DNA from: Gammaproteobacteria bacterium RIFOXYD12_FULL_61_37
GTDB lineage: Bacteria > Pseudomonadota > Gammaproteobacteria > Chromatiales > Chromatiaceae
Reading direction: 5' to 3'
DNA length: 42,401 nt
Assembly (NCBI GenBank): GCA_001801995.1
Contig: MGZB01000038.1
Coordinates: 1-42,401, forward strand
Part shown: positions 10,216 to 18,264 of the stretch, in pieces
How positions within the stretch are numbered: the first letter of the stretch is position 1
Layout of the letters: each line of letters opens with the position of its first letter
Made by a program: the position numbers and the translations under genes
Notes under the pieces: generated by a model
Seen by the model: the letters and a program-made list of their open reading frames with translations, nothing else
Told to the model about the DNA's origin: nothing
Database searches by the model: none

Positions 10216-11208
10216 AGCCGCCCAGGACGCCGGGGTAGAGGTAGGCGTCCTCCATGCTGAAGACGACGAAATCCCCGGCCTTGACGATGGCGCCGATGGT
10301 CTCCGGCAGGGTGAGCTTGCGGCCGTCCGGGCCTGCGATCGCCCCGAGGGTGGTCAGGAAGACGAAGCGCGTCCGTTGTGCCTTGAGGCGGGCGATGAGG
10401 TCCTCGATCCGGGCGGCGGAGATGAAGGTGGCGCTGATGCCGGGCTGGCGCGCCAGTTCCAGGCGGATCTCGTGTTCGATGGCGCGGTAGGTCTCGGTGG
10501 CGTCGCCGACCACCAGGATCTCCCGGACATCGCGCGCGATCATGCGCATCAGTTCGAGATTGGGGCCGATCTCCTTCTTCTCGAATACGCCGGTGACCCG
10601 CGCGGGATCGAGGCGCGGCCTGACGCCGTAGTCGTTGACGCCGGAGAAGAAGACCGGCACCTGGGGAAAGATCTGGTCGAGGTGGGTCAGGGCGAAGCTG
10701 AGGGCGTTGTCGTCGCTGACATAGACCGCCGCCGGCCGGTAGCCACGGTATTTTTCGCGCAACTGGCCGGCGATGAGATCGCCGTAGGCCGGGGTGTAGC
10801 CGGTGCGCTTGGTGTCGAGATACTCGGCGCGGACATCGTAGCCGCGGGCCTTGTCCGCGTTCAGAACGTCCATGAATCCGCTGTGCTGGCCACGGGTCCA
10901 GGGGTATTCCTGGCTGTAGGAATGCAGGACGAAGACGGGTACCGGCTCGGCGGCCCCTAAGGGCGCGGCGGGCAGGACGAGCAGCAGCCAGAGCCAGGCG
11001 GCGGCGATGATGAAAGGCACTCCCCTATCTCCCAGATCTATGGACGGCATGTTCCGCCAGGCGGCGATCGACTGGGCGGGCTCGTCATCGACGATGAGTA
11101 GGGTCTGAGGTTCCATGGTCTTCACTGGAAGGAGAGGGATGGATTGATTATAGACAGGCCCCTTTCCGATACTGCCTTTCCTTGCCCGAAATCTTGGATA
11201 ATCGGGCC

Positions 11209-13038
11209 ATGACCGAACCGCTGACCGCCGAATTCGACCACCAGGCCTTTCTCAAGACCCTGACCCGCCGCCCCGGCGTCTATCGCATGCTGGACGGGGA
11301 AGGACGGCTGCTCTATGTGGGCAAGGCGAAGAACCTCCAGCGGCGGGTGGGGAGCTATTTCACCCGCACCCTCAACCGGCGCATCCATTCGATGGTCTCC
11401 CAGATCCGCGCCATCGAGATCACGGTGACCCACACCGAGGCCGAGGCCCTGATCCTGGAGAACAACCTGATCAAGGGCCTTCAGCCGCGCTACAACGTGC
11501 TGCTGCGGGACGACAAGAGCTACCCCTACATCCACCTCACCGACCACCCCTTTCCGCGTCTGACCTCTCACCGGGGGGCGCGCAAGGGGGGCGGGCGCTT
11601 CTTCGGCCCCTATCCCAGCGGCGGTTCCATCCGCCAGACCTTGCAACTCTTGCAGAAGCTCTTTCCGGTGCGCCAGTGCGAGGATAGCTTCTTCCGCAAC
11701 CGTTCCCGGCCCTGTCTGCAATACCAGATCAAACGCTGCACCGCCCCCTGCGTGGCCCTCATCGACGAGGCGGGCTACGGCCGGGATGTGGGGGATGCCG
11801 CTCTCTTTCTGGAAGGCCGCGCCAGCGAAGTGATGGACAAGCTGGCTGGGCGCATGGAGCAGGCCTCGGAGCGGCTGGAGTTCGAACAGGCCGCCCGCTT
11901 CCGCGACCAGATCGCCGACCTGCGCCGCATCCAGGAGAAGCAGTACGTCAGCAACGAGAAGGGGGATCTGGATATCCTGGCCGCCGCCTGCGAGGGGGGG
12001 CAGGCCTGCGTCCAGCTCTTCTTCATCCGTGGCGGCCGCAATCTGGGCAACAAGGCCTTTTACCCCAAATTGCCCGGCGGGCAGGAGGAGGCCGATCTGT
12101 TGTCGGCCTTCCTGGCCCAGCACTACATCGGCCGCCAGGTCCCGGCCGAACTGCTGCTGAGCCACGAGCCGGAGGACCGGGAGGCGCTGGAGTCCGTGCT
12201 CTGCGAGCAGGCCGGCCACCGGGTGGCGATCCGCTGCCGGCCTCGGGGCGAACGGGCGCGTTGGCTCAGGATGGCCGACAACAATGCCCGGCTCTCCCTG
12301 CGGGCCAGGCTGGCACAAAAAGAGGGCGTGCAGCAGCGTCTGGAGGCCCTGCGGGAGGCCTTCGGCCTGGAAGAGACGCCCGAGCGCATGGAGTGCTTCG
12401 ACATCAGCCATACGGGCGGCGAGAAGGCGGTGGCCTCCTGCGTGGTGTTCGATGCCAGTGGCCCGCTCAAGTCCGATTACCGCTTGTTCAATATCGAGGG
12501 CATCGAGCCGGGAGACGACTACGCCGCCATGCGGCAGGCCCTGGAGCGACGCTATGCCCGGCTCAAGGCGGGGGAGGCCCCGCTGCCCGACATCCTCTTC
12601 ATCGACGGCGGCAAGGGGCAACTGGCGCAGGCGGGGGAGGTGCTGGGGGAACTGGGGATCGCCGGGGTCCAATTGATCGGCGTCGCCAAGGGGGCGGACC
12701 GCAGGCCCGGTCTGGAGCGGCTGTTCTTGTTGGGCCGGGAGGCGCCCACTATACTAGCCGCCGATTCCCCCGCATTGCATTTGATCCAGCAGATCCGCGA
12801 CGAGGCGCACCGTTTCGCCATTACCGGCCACCGGCGTCGGCGCGGCAAGGTCCGGACCCAATCGGTCCTGGAGTCCATCCCCGGCATCGGCGCCAAACGC
12901 CGCCAGCAGTTGCTGAAGGCCTTCGGCGGATTGCAGGGCGTCAGCCGCGCCGGCATCGAGGACCTGGCCAGGGTGGAAGGGATCAGCGGCGTCCTGGCGG
13001 AACAGATCTATGAGGCCTTCCACGGCGAGGGAGAATAA
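11209..13038 (+). CDS. uvrC: UvrABC excinuclease subunit C
   Basis: A 609-residue protein, the usual UvrC length. It makes both incisions around UvrB-bound DNA damage in nucleotide excision repair. Domains: GIY-YIG nuclease at residues ~13-90 (GVYRMLDGEGRLLYVGKAKN); the cysteine region SRPCLQYQIKRCTAPC; a UVR domain (FEQAARFRDQIADLRRIQEK, ~205-240) that contacts UvrB; an RNase H-like nuclease (MECFDISHTGGEKAVASCVV, DASGPLKSDYR, ~390-540); and two C-terminal helix-hairpin-helix motifs (IPGIGAKRRQQLL, VEGISGVLAEQIY). ATG 11209 was preferred over the upstream TTG at 11182 because it gives the usual N-terminus. It is divergent from the kinase gene and five bases before pgsA. Confidence 0.95.
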   Translation: MTEPLTAEFDHQAFLKTLTRRPGVYRMLDGEGRLLYVGKAKNLQRRVGSYFTRTLNRRIHSMVSQIRAIEITVTHTEAEALILENNLIKGLQPRYNVLLRDDKSYPYIHLTDHPFPRLTSHRGARKGGGRFFGPYPSGGSIRQTLQLLQKLFPVRQCEDSFFRNRSRPCLQYQIKRCTAPCVALIDEAGYGRDVGDAALFLEGRASEVMDKLAGRMEQASERLEFEQAARFRDQIADLRRIQEKQYVSNEKGDLDILAAACEGGQACVQLFFIRGGRNLGNKAFYPKLPGGQEEADLLSAFLAQHYIGRQVPAELLLSHEPEDREALESVLCEQAGHRVAIRCRPRGERARWLRMADNNARLSLRARLAQKEGVQQRLEALREAFGLEETPERMECFDISHTGGEKAVASCVVFDASGPLKSDYRLFNIEGIEPGDDYAAMRQALERRYARLKAGEAPLPDILFIDGGKGQLAQAGEVLGELGIAGVQLIGVAKGADRRPGLERLFLLGREAPTILAADSPALHLIQQIRDEAHRFAITGHRRRRGKVRTQSVLESIPGIGAKRRQQLLKAFGGLQGVSRAGIEDLARVEGISGVLAEQIYEAFHGEGE

Positions 13039-13043
13039 CGACC

Positions 13044-13598
13044 ATGAACATCCCCAACCTGCTGACCCTGCTGCGGATCGCGCTGATCCCCGTGTTTGTG
13101 CCCCTTTTCTATCTGCCGGTGAAATGGGCCTATACCGCCTGCGCGCTGGTGTTCGCCATCGCCGCCTTCACCGACCTGGTGGACGGCTGGCTGGCACGCA
13201 GACTGGGCCAAGTCTCTTCGCTCGGCGCCTTCCTCGACCCCGTCGCCGACAAGCTCATGGTGGCCACGGCACTGGTGCTCCTGGTGCAGCGGGACCCGAA
13301 ACCCTGGATGGCCATCCCGGCCCTGGTCATCATCGGACGGGAGATAACCATCTCGGCGCTCAGGGAGTGGATGGCGGAATTGGGAGAACGGACACAGGTG
13401 GCGGTCTCCATGGTGGGCAAGTTCAAGACCACGGCGCAGATGCTCGCCATATTTCTGCTGATCTATCAGGCCCCTGTCGGCAACTTTCCCACTTACACCG
13501 TCGGATACGTCCTACTCTACGTCGCGACCCTGTTGACGCTCTGGAGCATGGTGGTCTATCTCCAGGCTGCGTGGCCGGCCCTGACACGGGGAAAATAA
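13044..13598 (+). CDS. pgsA: CDP-diacylglycerol-glycerol-3-phosphate 3-phosphatidyltransferase
   Basis: A 184-residue integral membrane enzyme that condenses CDP-diacylglycerol with glycerol-3-phosphate, the committed step to phosphatidylglycerol and cardiolipin. The CDP-alcohol phosphotransferase signature is complete: DLVDGWLARRLGQ then SLGAFLDPVADKL, giving D-x2-DG-x2-AR-x8-G-x3-D-x3-D with the metal-binding aspartates. Several hydrophobic helices flank it (YTACALVFAIAAFTDL, AIPALVIIGREITISAL). It follows uvrC by five bases and is presumably co-transcribed, as in E. coli. It is the acidic phospholipid branch, which a nearby Pho-controlled lipid locus would replace during phosphate stress (inference). 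Confidence 0.95.
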   Translation: MNIPNLLTLLRIALIPVFVPLFYLPVKWAYTACALVFAIAAFTDLVDGWLARRLGQVSSLGAFLDPVADKLMVATALVLLVQRDPKPWMAIPALVIIGREITISALREWMAELGERTQVAVSMVGKFKTTAQMLAIFLLIYQAPVGNFPTYTVGYVLLYVATLLTLWSMVVYLQAAWPALTRGK

Positions 13599-13641
13599 GA
13601 GTCTCATTACAAAACTTTTACGGCATTTTACGGCATAGGTG

Positions 13642-13675
13642 TTGACAATCCTTCCGGGGAAACTAAAATGCCGCC
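13642..13675 (+). promoter_or_regulatory. Strong sigma-70 promoter of the tRNA operon
   Basis: Consensus TTGACA (13642-13647), a 16-bp spacer and TAAAAT (13664-13669), about 16 bases before tRNA-Gly. The bases after the -10 (GCCGCC) form a GC-rich discriminator, a known feature of stable-RNA promoters subject to ppGpp/DksA stringent control. A direct repeat TTTTACGGCA lies just upstream (~13617-13636). Confidence 0.75.
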
Positions 13676-13685
13676 CATCGACATT

Positions 13686-13761
<76 letters not shown>

Positions 13762-13768
13762 AACATCG

Positions 13769-13800
13769 AAAACCCCGAGCACAAGCGGCCGGGGTTTTTT
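13769..13800 (+). terminator. Rho-independent terminator-like hairpin between tRNA-Gly and tRNA-Cys
   Basis: AAAACCCCG (13769-13777) pairs with CGGGGTTTT (13790-13798), and six T residues end the structure. It probably attenuates or processes the tRNA precursor, since the next tRNA lies only 24 bases on. Confidence 0.75.
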
Positions 13801-13824
13801 CATCAGCAATTACGAAACAAGTTC

Positions 13825-13898
13825 GGCTCGGTGGCAGAGGGGTTATGCAGCGGACTGCAAATCCGTGGACGTCGGTTCGATTCCGGCCCGAGCCTCCA
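13825..13898 (+). tRNA. tRNA-Cys (GCA)
   Basis: Acceptor stem GGCTCGG/CCGAGCC, anticodon stem CGGA/TCCG with loop CTGCAAA (anticodon GCA), T-arm with GGTTCGATTCC, discriminator T and encoded CCA. Second tRNA of the cluster, equivalent to cysT. Confidence 0.96.
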
Positions 13899-13901
13899 CT
13901 C

Positions 13902-13930
13902 AAAAAAACCGGCCTAGCGCCGGTTTTTTT
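13902..13930 (+). terminator. Rho-independent terminator-like hairpin after tRNA-Cys
   Basis: AAAAAAACCGGC (13902-13913) faces GCCGGTTTTTTT (13919-13930) around CTAGC. The 5-bp GC core with flanking A and T runs works as a terminator in both directions. It again separates two adjacent tRNAs. Confidence 0.75.
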
Positions 13931-13942
13931 GTTAGCCCATCA

Positions 13943-14030
13943 GCCCGGGTGGCGAAATTGGTAGACGCAGCGGACTTAAAATCCGCCGGCCATTGCGGCC
14001 GTACCGGTTCGACTCCGGTCCCGGGCACCA
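13943..14030 (+). tRNA. tRNA-Leu (TAA)
   Basis: An 88-base class II tRNA: acceptor GCCCGGG/CCCGGGC, anticodon stem GCGGA/TCCGC with loop CTTAAAA (anticodon TAA), a long variable arm (CGGCCATTGCGGCCG), T-arm GGTTCGACTCC and encoded CCA. Corresponds to leuZ. Confidence 0.96.
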
Positions 14031-14105
14031 TCTAATGAAGTTTTTGAGGCCCTGGGTTCGCCACGGTCCCGAGCCGCGTACCCGTCCCTCGGCGGGGCCT
14101 TGATC

Positions 14106-14145
14106 CTGTCATCATCCCGTCACCGTTCCGTCACGAAACCGTCCG
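14106..14145 (+). promoter_or_regulatory. Pho box (PhoB-binding site) upstream of GT4 gene 1
   Basis: Direct 7-bp repeats at exact 11-bp spacing: CTGTCAT (14106), CCGTCAC (14117), CCGTCAC (14128) and a weaker CCGTCCG (14139). This matches the known PhoB half-site CTGTCAT/TTGTCAC with 4-bp spacers. A weak -10 candidate TGCAAT (14157-14162) follows at suitable distance, and the coding start is 55 bases beyond the third repeat. Confidence 0.8.
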
Positions 14146-14189
14146 ACTTCCCCTGCTGCAATCCCGGAATTTCCATCTGGGAGCGGCCC

Positions 14190-15482
14190 GTGCGCATTTT
14201 GATGATCTCCGATGTCTACTTTCCCCGGATCAACGGGGTATCGACCTCGATTTGGACCTTTGCCAAGGAGTTCGTGGAGAAGGGCCATCAGGTCACGCTG
14301 ATCGCCCCCGATTACGGTCAGGAGACCGTGCAGGCGTTCGAGGTCATCCGCATTCCCTCCCGCTTTTTGCCGGTCGATCCCGAGGACCGGATTCTCCGGG
14401 CCAGATCCATCCGCGAACTGATCGGGACCCTTCGCCAAAGGGGCTTCGACATCCTCCACATCCATACCCCCTTCATCGCCCATTACGAGGGGCTCCGGCT
14501 GGCCCGCGCGCTGGGCATTCCGGTGGTGGAGAGCTATCACACCTTCTTCGAGGAGTACCTGGACAAGTACATCCGCTTTCTGCCCCGCGCCCTGCTGCGG
14601 GCGGCGGCGCGGCGCTTTTCGACGAGCCAGTGCAACGCGGCCGATGGCATTGTGGTTCCGTCCCAGGCCATGTGCCAGGTTTTGCGCAATTACGGCGTGA
14701 CCAACCGGATGGCGGTCATTCCCACCGGCATCGAGTCGCGACCGTTCGAGGCGGGCGACGGGGCGCGTTTCCGCCGCAGACAGGGCATTCCGCCGGATCG
14801 GCCGGTCATGGTCCATGTGGGGCGTCTCGCCCATGAGAAGAATCTCTGCTTTTTGATCGATGTTTTGGCCGAGGTGAAAAAGACGATACCCAATATTCTG
14901 CTGCTGATGGCGGGGGAGGGGCCGGCGCGGGCCTCGCTGGAACGGCGCATCCAGCGGGAGGGACTGGCCGGGAACGCCCTGCTGGCCGGCTATCTGAAAC
15001 GCGATGGCGACTTGCAGGACTGTTATTGCGCCGGCGATGTCTTTGTCTTTTCCTCCCGTACCGAGACCCAGGGTTTGGTGCTGCTGGAGGCGATGGCTTT
15101 GGGGGTGCCGGTGGTCTCCACTGCCGTGATGGGGACCAAGGAGGTGCTCGACGGCGGCCATGGCGCCGCCTTGATCGCCGAGGAAGAAGTCGTCGGCTTC
15201 GCCGCCAAGGCCATCCAATTGCTGTGCGATCCGGGCCTGCGCGCCCGGATGGGGCAGGCGGCGGTTCGCTATGCCGGGACTTGGTCGGCGCCCGCGCTGG
15301 CGGACAAGATGCTGGACGAATACCGGCAGGTGATGGACGAGACTGCCCTGTCCGGCCCGGATGCCGGCAGCACAAATCTGCCAGGAGCAGATTTGGACGC
15401 CGACACGGCGCCCGCAGGGGGAAAAACAGGGACGTTTTTCATCAAATCGCCTTGGTTTGCGCAAAGAGCGGTTCGCCGATAG
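14190..15482 (+). CDS. GT4 glycosyltransferase, probable glycolipid synthase (Agt-like), copy 1
   Basis: A ~430-residue GT-B enzyme. The N-terminal Rossmann domain starts ILMISDVYFPRINGVSTSI, an arrangement seen in diacylglycerol glycosyltransferases; HTPFIAHYEG and SYHTFFEEYLDKY follow. The C-terminal nucleotide-sugar domain has HVGRLAHEKN and the E-x7-E motif in RTETQGLVLLEAM. Proposed role: transfer of a sugar to diacylglycerol at the inner membrane to replace phospholipid. GTG at 14190 was chosen because GGGAG lies six bases upstream; an upstream in-frame extension would overlap the Pho box. The last ~37 codons come from a 75-bp dispersed repeat and beyond, so the native C-terminus was probably altered. 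Sugar and acceptor are inferred from context. Confidence 0.75.
   Translation: MRILMISDVYFPRINGVSTSIWTFAKEFVEKGHQVTLIAPDYGQETVQAFEVIRIPSRFLPVDPEDRILRARSIRELIGTLRQRGFDILHIHTPFIAHYEGLRLARALGIPVVESYHTFFEEYLDKYIRFLPRALLRAAARRFSTSQCNAADGIVVPSQAMCQVLRNYGVTNRMAVIPTGIESRPFEAGDGARFRRRQGIPPDRPVMVHVGRLAHEKNLCFLIDVLAEVKKTIPNILLLMAGEGPARASLERRIQREGLAGNALLAGYLKRDGDLQDCYCAGDVFVFSSRTETQGLVLLEAMALGVPVVSTAVMGTKEVLDGGHGAALIAEEEVVGFAAKAIQLLCDPGLRARMGQAAVRYAGTWSAPALADKMLDEYRQVMDETALSGPDAGSTNLPGADLDADTAPAGGKTGTFFIKSPWFAQRAVRR
15371..15445. repeat. 75-bp repeat, copy A (inverted relative to 19239-19313)
   Basis: Identical over all 75 bases to the reverse complement of 19239-19313. Each copy holds three small hairpins: AAATCTG/CAGATTT, GACGCCG-ACA-CGGCGCC and AAAAAC/GTTTTT. 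This copy lies within the 3' end of the GT4 gene and supplies its codons; its far end contains the stop codon of the minus-strand phosphoesterase. Confidence 0.95.
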
Positions 15483-16269
15483 CGCTCGCGGCGGGGATGA
15501 GGGTTTCGAAGCCATTCTCGGCCCAGCGGACCAGGCCGATATTGCCGCTGAAATCCTCCACCAGGGCGGTGCAGCTCTCGACCCAGTCGCCGCAGTTGTA
15601 GTAGGCGACGCCGCCGTATGACTGGATGGCGGCGTGATGAATATGACCGCACACCAGGCCATCCACGCCTTGCTTCCCGGCTTCGTATACCACCGCCTGT
15701 TCGAAGTTGCCGATGTAGCTGACGGCGTTCTTGATCTTCTGCTTCAGGAAACCGGCCAGCGACCAGTAGGGCATGCCGAAGCTGCGGCGGAATCCGTTCA
15801 GCAGAATGTTGAATCGGATCAGGAGATCGTAGGCGTGGCTGCCCATGTGGGCCAGCCAGGGGCTGCACTTGACCAGGGTGTCGAATTCATCGCCGTGCAG
15901 CACCAATAGGCGCAGTCCCTTGGCGGTGATGTGGATGGCATTGTCGCGGATGGCGATGTTGCCCATGGTCATGCCGGTGTATTCCCGGAAGATTTCGTCA
16001 TGGTTGCCAGGTACATAGACAACCTGGGTATCGTGTTTGGCCTTGCCCAGCAGGGAACGCACAATGTTGTTGTGCGCCTGGGGCCAATAGATCCCGCGTT
16101 TCATGTTCCAGACATCGATGATGTCGCCCACCAGATAGAGGTATTCGCACTGGGTGTGATGGAGGAAATCGAGCAGGAAGCGGGCCTGACAGCCCTTGAA
16201 GCCCAAGTGGACATCGGACAGCCAGATGCTGCGGTAACGCAAGGGGCGCAGGGGGGAGACGGCGGGCAT
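15442..16269 (-). CDS. plcP: PlcP-like metallophosphoesterase (UDP-2,3-diacylglucosamine hydrolase-like family)
   Basis: A 275-residue calcineurin-type phosphoesterase of the LpxH-related family. Metal ligands are visible in order: SIWLSDVHLG (~15), LVGDIIDVW (~48), VPGNHDE (~88), LVLHGDEFD (~125) and VCGHIHHA (~207). LpxH itself is ~240 residues and acts in lipid A synthesis. The longer relatives named PlcP occur beside glycosyltransferases and are phospholipases C that yield diacylglycerol during phosphate starvation. The Pho box at 16346-16374 and the flanking GT4 genes make PlcP the better reading. ATG start at 16269. Its 3' end overlaps the convergent GT4 gene by ~40 bases, inside the 75-bp repeat. 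An LpxH-type role cannot be excluded by sequence. Confidence 0.75.
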   Translation of the reverse strand: MPAVSPLRPLRYRSIWLSDVHLGFKGCQARFLLDFLHHTQCEYLYLVGDIIDVWNMKRGIYWPQAHNNIVRSLLGKAKHDTQVVYVPGNHDEIFREYTGMTMGNIAIRDNAIHITAKGLRLLVLHGDEFDTLVKCSPWLAHMGSHAYDLLIRFNILLNGFRRSFGMPYWSLAGFLKQKIKNAVSYIGNFEQAVVYEAGKQGVDGLVCGHIHHAAIQSYGGVAYYNCGDWVESCTALVEDFSGNIGLVRWAENGFETLIPAASAIGEPLFAQTKAI

Positions 16270-16345
16270 GACGACCTCTTCGGTAGGACCATGCCGCCCA
16301 GTCTGTCCCGCTTAGGTTACAGGCTTGTTTCCATGGAGAAAGTTC

Positions 16346-16374
16346 TTGTCTTCCAACCGTCACGCAGCCGTCAC
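16346..16374 (+). promoter_or_regulatory. Pho box in the divergent plcP/GT4 promoter region
   Basis: TTGTCTT (16346), CCGTCAC (16357) and CCGTCAC (16368) repeat every 11 bp. It lies in the 242-base space between divergent start codons at 16269 and 16512. Repeat direction points to the plus-strand operon, but the site is nearer to plcP (77 bases) and may serve both. Confidence 0.75.
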
Positions 16375-16415
16375 CCAATTGCAGCATTGCCGCCGGAGAA
16401 TGGGCGCATCTTAAG

Positions 16416-16476
16416 GGGTAGGTCGGCCTTCAGGCCGTCCATCAACGCCGCACTCGGCCTGAAGGCCGACCTACCC
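16416..16476. repeat. 22-bp perfect inverted repeat in the leader of the second GT4 gene
   Basis: GGGTAGGTCGGCCTTCAGGC plus CG (16416-16437) is the exact complement of 16455-16476, with a 17-base loop. It lies between the Pho box and the start codon at 16512, so transcripts from the Pho promoter should carry it as a stable hairpin. It may be a dispersed intergenic repeat or an attenuator. Confidence 0.85.
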
Positions 16477-16511
16477 AACAACGTCCGATGCGCTTTCCAC
16501 GCTGATTCAAG

Positions 16512-17741
16512 GTGTCTCAACCTGTGCCGACGGCCAACGCTACCGCAGTTCTTCCCTCCATCGGCATGGCGCCAGGAGAGACCGTCCGGCTGGCGGTGAT
16601 CACCGAGACCTGGCCGCCGGAGATCAACGGCGTGGCCAACACCATCAACCATCTGGTAAAGGGGTTGCGCCGCCGGGGCGGCTACCGCGTCCAACTGGTG
16701 CGTCCGCGCCGCGAGCCGGGTGAAAAGGCCCTGCGCGAGGAGGATTTCGAGGAATACCTGGTCAATGGACTGAGCCTGCCCTTCTACAACGAGGTGCGCC
16801 TGGGCTTTCCCCAATACTACCCCCTGCTCCGCCTTTGGCGCGGGCAGCGGCCCGATCTGGTGCAGATCGTCACCGAGGGGCCGTTAGGCTATTCGGCCAT
16901 CAAGGCGGCCAACCGGCTGTCGATTCCGGTCATCAGCGACTTCCACACCAACTACGACCAGTACAGCCGCTACTACCTGAGCAGCCTCTTCCACCTGGCA
17001 AAGCACTACCTGCGTCATATCCACAACCAGACAAGGATTACCCTGGTCCCCACCCGCGAGTTGAGCCGGCAATTGGCCGCCGACGGTTACGAAAAGCTGG
17101 GGCTCATGGAGCGGGGCATAGACGCGGATCTGTTCCACCCGCGTCACCGCGACGAGCGGCTGCGCGAGCAACTGGGCGTCACGCCCGATCAACTGCTGGT
17201 TACCCTGGTGGCGCGCATGGCGCCGGAAAAGAATCTCCATCTCGCCTTCTCGGCCTTCCGCGCCATTCAGCAGACCTGCCCCGGCGCCCGTTTCCTGCTG
17301 GTCGGAGATGGTCCAGAACGAAAGCGCCTGCAACGGCTGCATCCCGACTGCCTCTTCGCCGGCATGCGGAGCGGGGTCGACTTGGCGCAACACTACGCCA
17401 GCAGCGATCTCTTTCTGTTCCCCAGCACCAGCGAGACCTTCGGCAATGTGATCCTCGAAGCCATGGCCTGCGGTCTGCCGGTGGTGGCCTTCGATTACGC
17501 CGCCGCGCGCGAGTACATCCGCTCCGGCGAGAACGGCATCGCCGTGACCCTGGACGACAACGACGCCTTTATCGCCGCCGGCGTCAAGCTGGCGGGTGAC
17601 GCCGGGCTACGCCGCCGCATGGGAGCCGAAGCCAATCGGACGGCTCACAGCCTCAACTGGGAGCAGGTGGTGGGACAACTGCATCGGACCATTCATAAGA
17701 TCCTTCACGAGGTGCGCCATGAAACTGCTCCATCAGTTTAA
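16512..17741 (+). CDS. GT4 glycosyltransferase, probable glycolipid synthase (Agt-like), copy 2
   Basis: A 409-residue GT-B enzyme: LAVITETWPPEINGVANTIN at residues ~27-46, SDFHTNYDQYSRYY (~145), VARMAPEKNLHLAFSA (~240) and the E-x7-E motif in TSETFGNVILEAM (~325). It resembles diacylglycerol or mannosyl/glucosyl-lipid synthases such as MgtA/DgdA/SqdX relatives. Divergent from the PlcP-like gene and preceded by a Pho box, it is the natural candidate to glycosylate the diacylglycerol that PlcP would release. It differs clearly from the GT4 at 14190; two enzymes could add different sugars or a second sugar. GTG start at 16512 is likely, with ATG 16566 an alternative. It overlaps the PAP2 gene by 23 bases. 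Confidence 0.75.
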   Translation: MSQPVPTANATAVLPSIGMAPGETVRLAVITETWPPEINGVANTINHLVKGLRRRGGYRVQLVRPRREPGEKALREEDFEEYLVNGLSLPFYNEVRLGFPQYYPLLRLWRGQRPDLVQIVTEGPLGYSAIKAANRLSIPVISDFHTNYDQYSRYYLSSLFHLAKHYLRHIHNQTRITLVPTRELSRQLAADGYEKLGLMERGIDADLFHPRHRDERLREQLGVTPDQLLVTLVARMAPEKNLHLAFSAFRAIQQTCPGARFLLVGDGPERKRLQRLHPDCLFAGMRSGVDLAQHYASSDLFLFPSTSETFGNVILEAMACGLPVVAFDYAAAREYIRSGENGIAVTLDDNDAFIAAGVKLAGDAGLRRRMGAEANRTAHSLNWEQVVGQLHRTIHKILHEVRHETAPSV

Positions 17742-18252
17742 CGATGCCGAGATACCCCTCTGCCTGCTCTTCAACCGCATCAATACCTGGCAGCGGGTCA
17801 GCCGCTTCTTCGCCGCCGTCAGCCGCCTGGGCGACGGGGTCTTCTGGTATGTGCTGATGGCCATGCTGCCGGTGCTCTACGGATGGGAGGCAGCCGGCGT
17901 CTCCCTGCACATGGCCCTGGTTGGGCTGGTGGGGCTTTTCTTCTACAAGCTGCTGAAGAGCAAGACCGCGCGGGTCCGCCCCTACAACCACAGCGGCGAC
18001 ATCTTCCAGAACGTCGCCGCGCTGGACCAGTTCAGCTTCCCCTCCGGCCATACCCTGCACGCGGTCGGCTTCAGTTGGGTGCTGTTGCACTACTACCCCG
18101 AATGGGCCGTGCTGGTGGTCCCCTTCGCAGTGCTGGTCGCCCTGTCGCGCATGGTCCTGGGGCTGCACTACCCCAGCGACGTGGCAGCCGGCGCCCTCAT
18201 GGGGGCGAGTTTGGCCCAGGGGAGCATCTGGCTGTTTTCCGCGACCCTTTGA
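17719..18252 (+). CDS. PAP2-family membrane lipid phosphatase
   Basis: A 177-residue membrane protein with the full type 2 phosphatidic acid phosphatase signature: KLLKSKTARVRP (K-x6-RP), FPSGHTLHAVG (PSGH) and SRMVLGLHYPSDV (SR-x5-H-x3-D). About five hydrophobic helices (WYVLMAMLPVLYG, LVGLVGLFFYKLL, WAVLVVPFAVLVALS, AGALMGASLAQG) place the active site at the outer membrane face. Family members remove phosphate from phosphatidate, PG-phosphate or undecaprenyl diphosphate. Translation is coupled to the GT4 gene by a 23-base overlap. In this locus, making diacylglycerol from phosphatidate is the attractive role, but recycling of polyprenyl phosphate for the following GT2/GtrA genes is equally possible. 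Confidence 0.85.
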   Translation: MKLLHQFNDAEIPLCLLFNRINTWQRVSRFFAAVSRLGDGVFWYVLMAMLPVLYGWEAAGVSLHMALVGLVGLFFYKLLKSKTARVRPYNHSGDIFQNVAALDQFSFPSGHTLHAVGFSWVLLHYYPEWAVLVVPFAVLVALSRMVLGLHYPSDVAAGALMGASLAQGSIWLFSATL

Positions 18253-18264
18253 TTTTTACCTGTG

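Noticed and set aside
14100-14189. N-terminal extension of the GT4 gene
   Set aside because: It would translate through the Pho box and the expected promoter; GTG 14190 has a GGGAG ribosome site and matches the family start.
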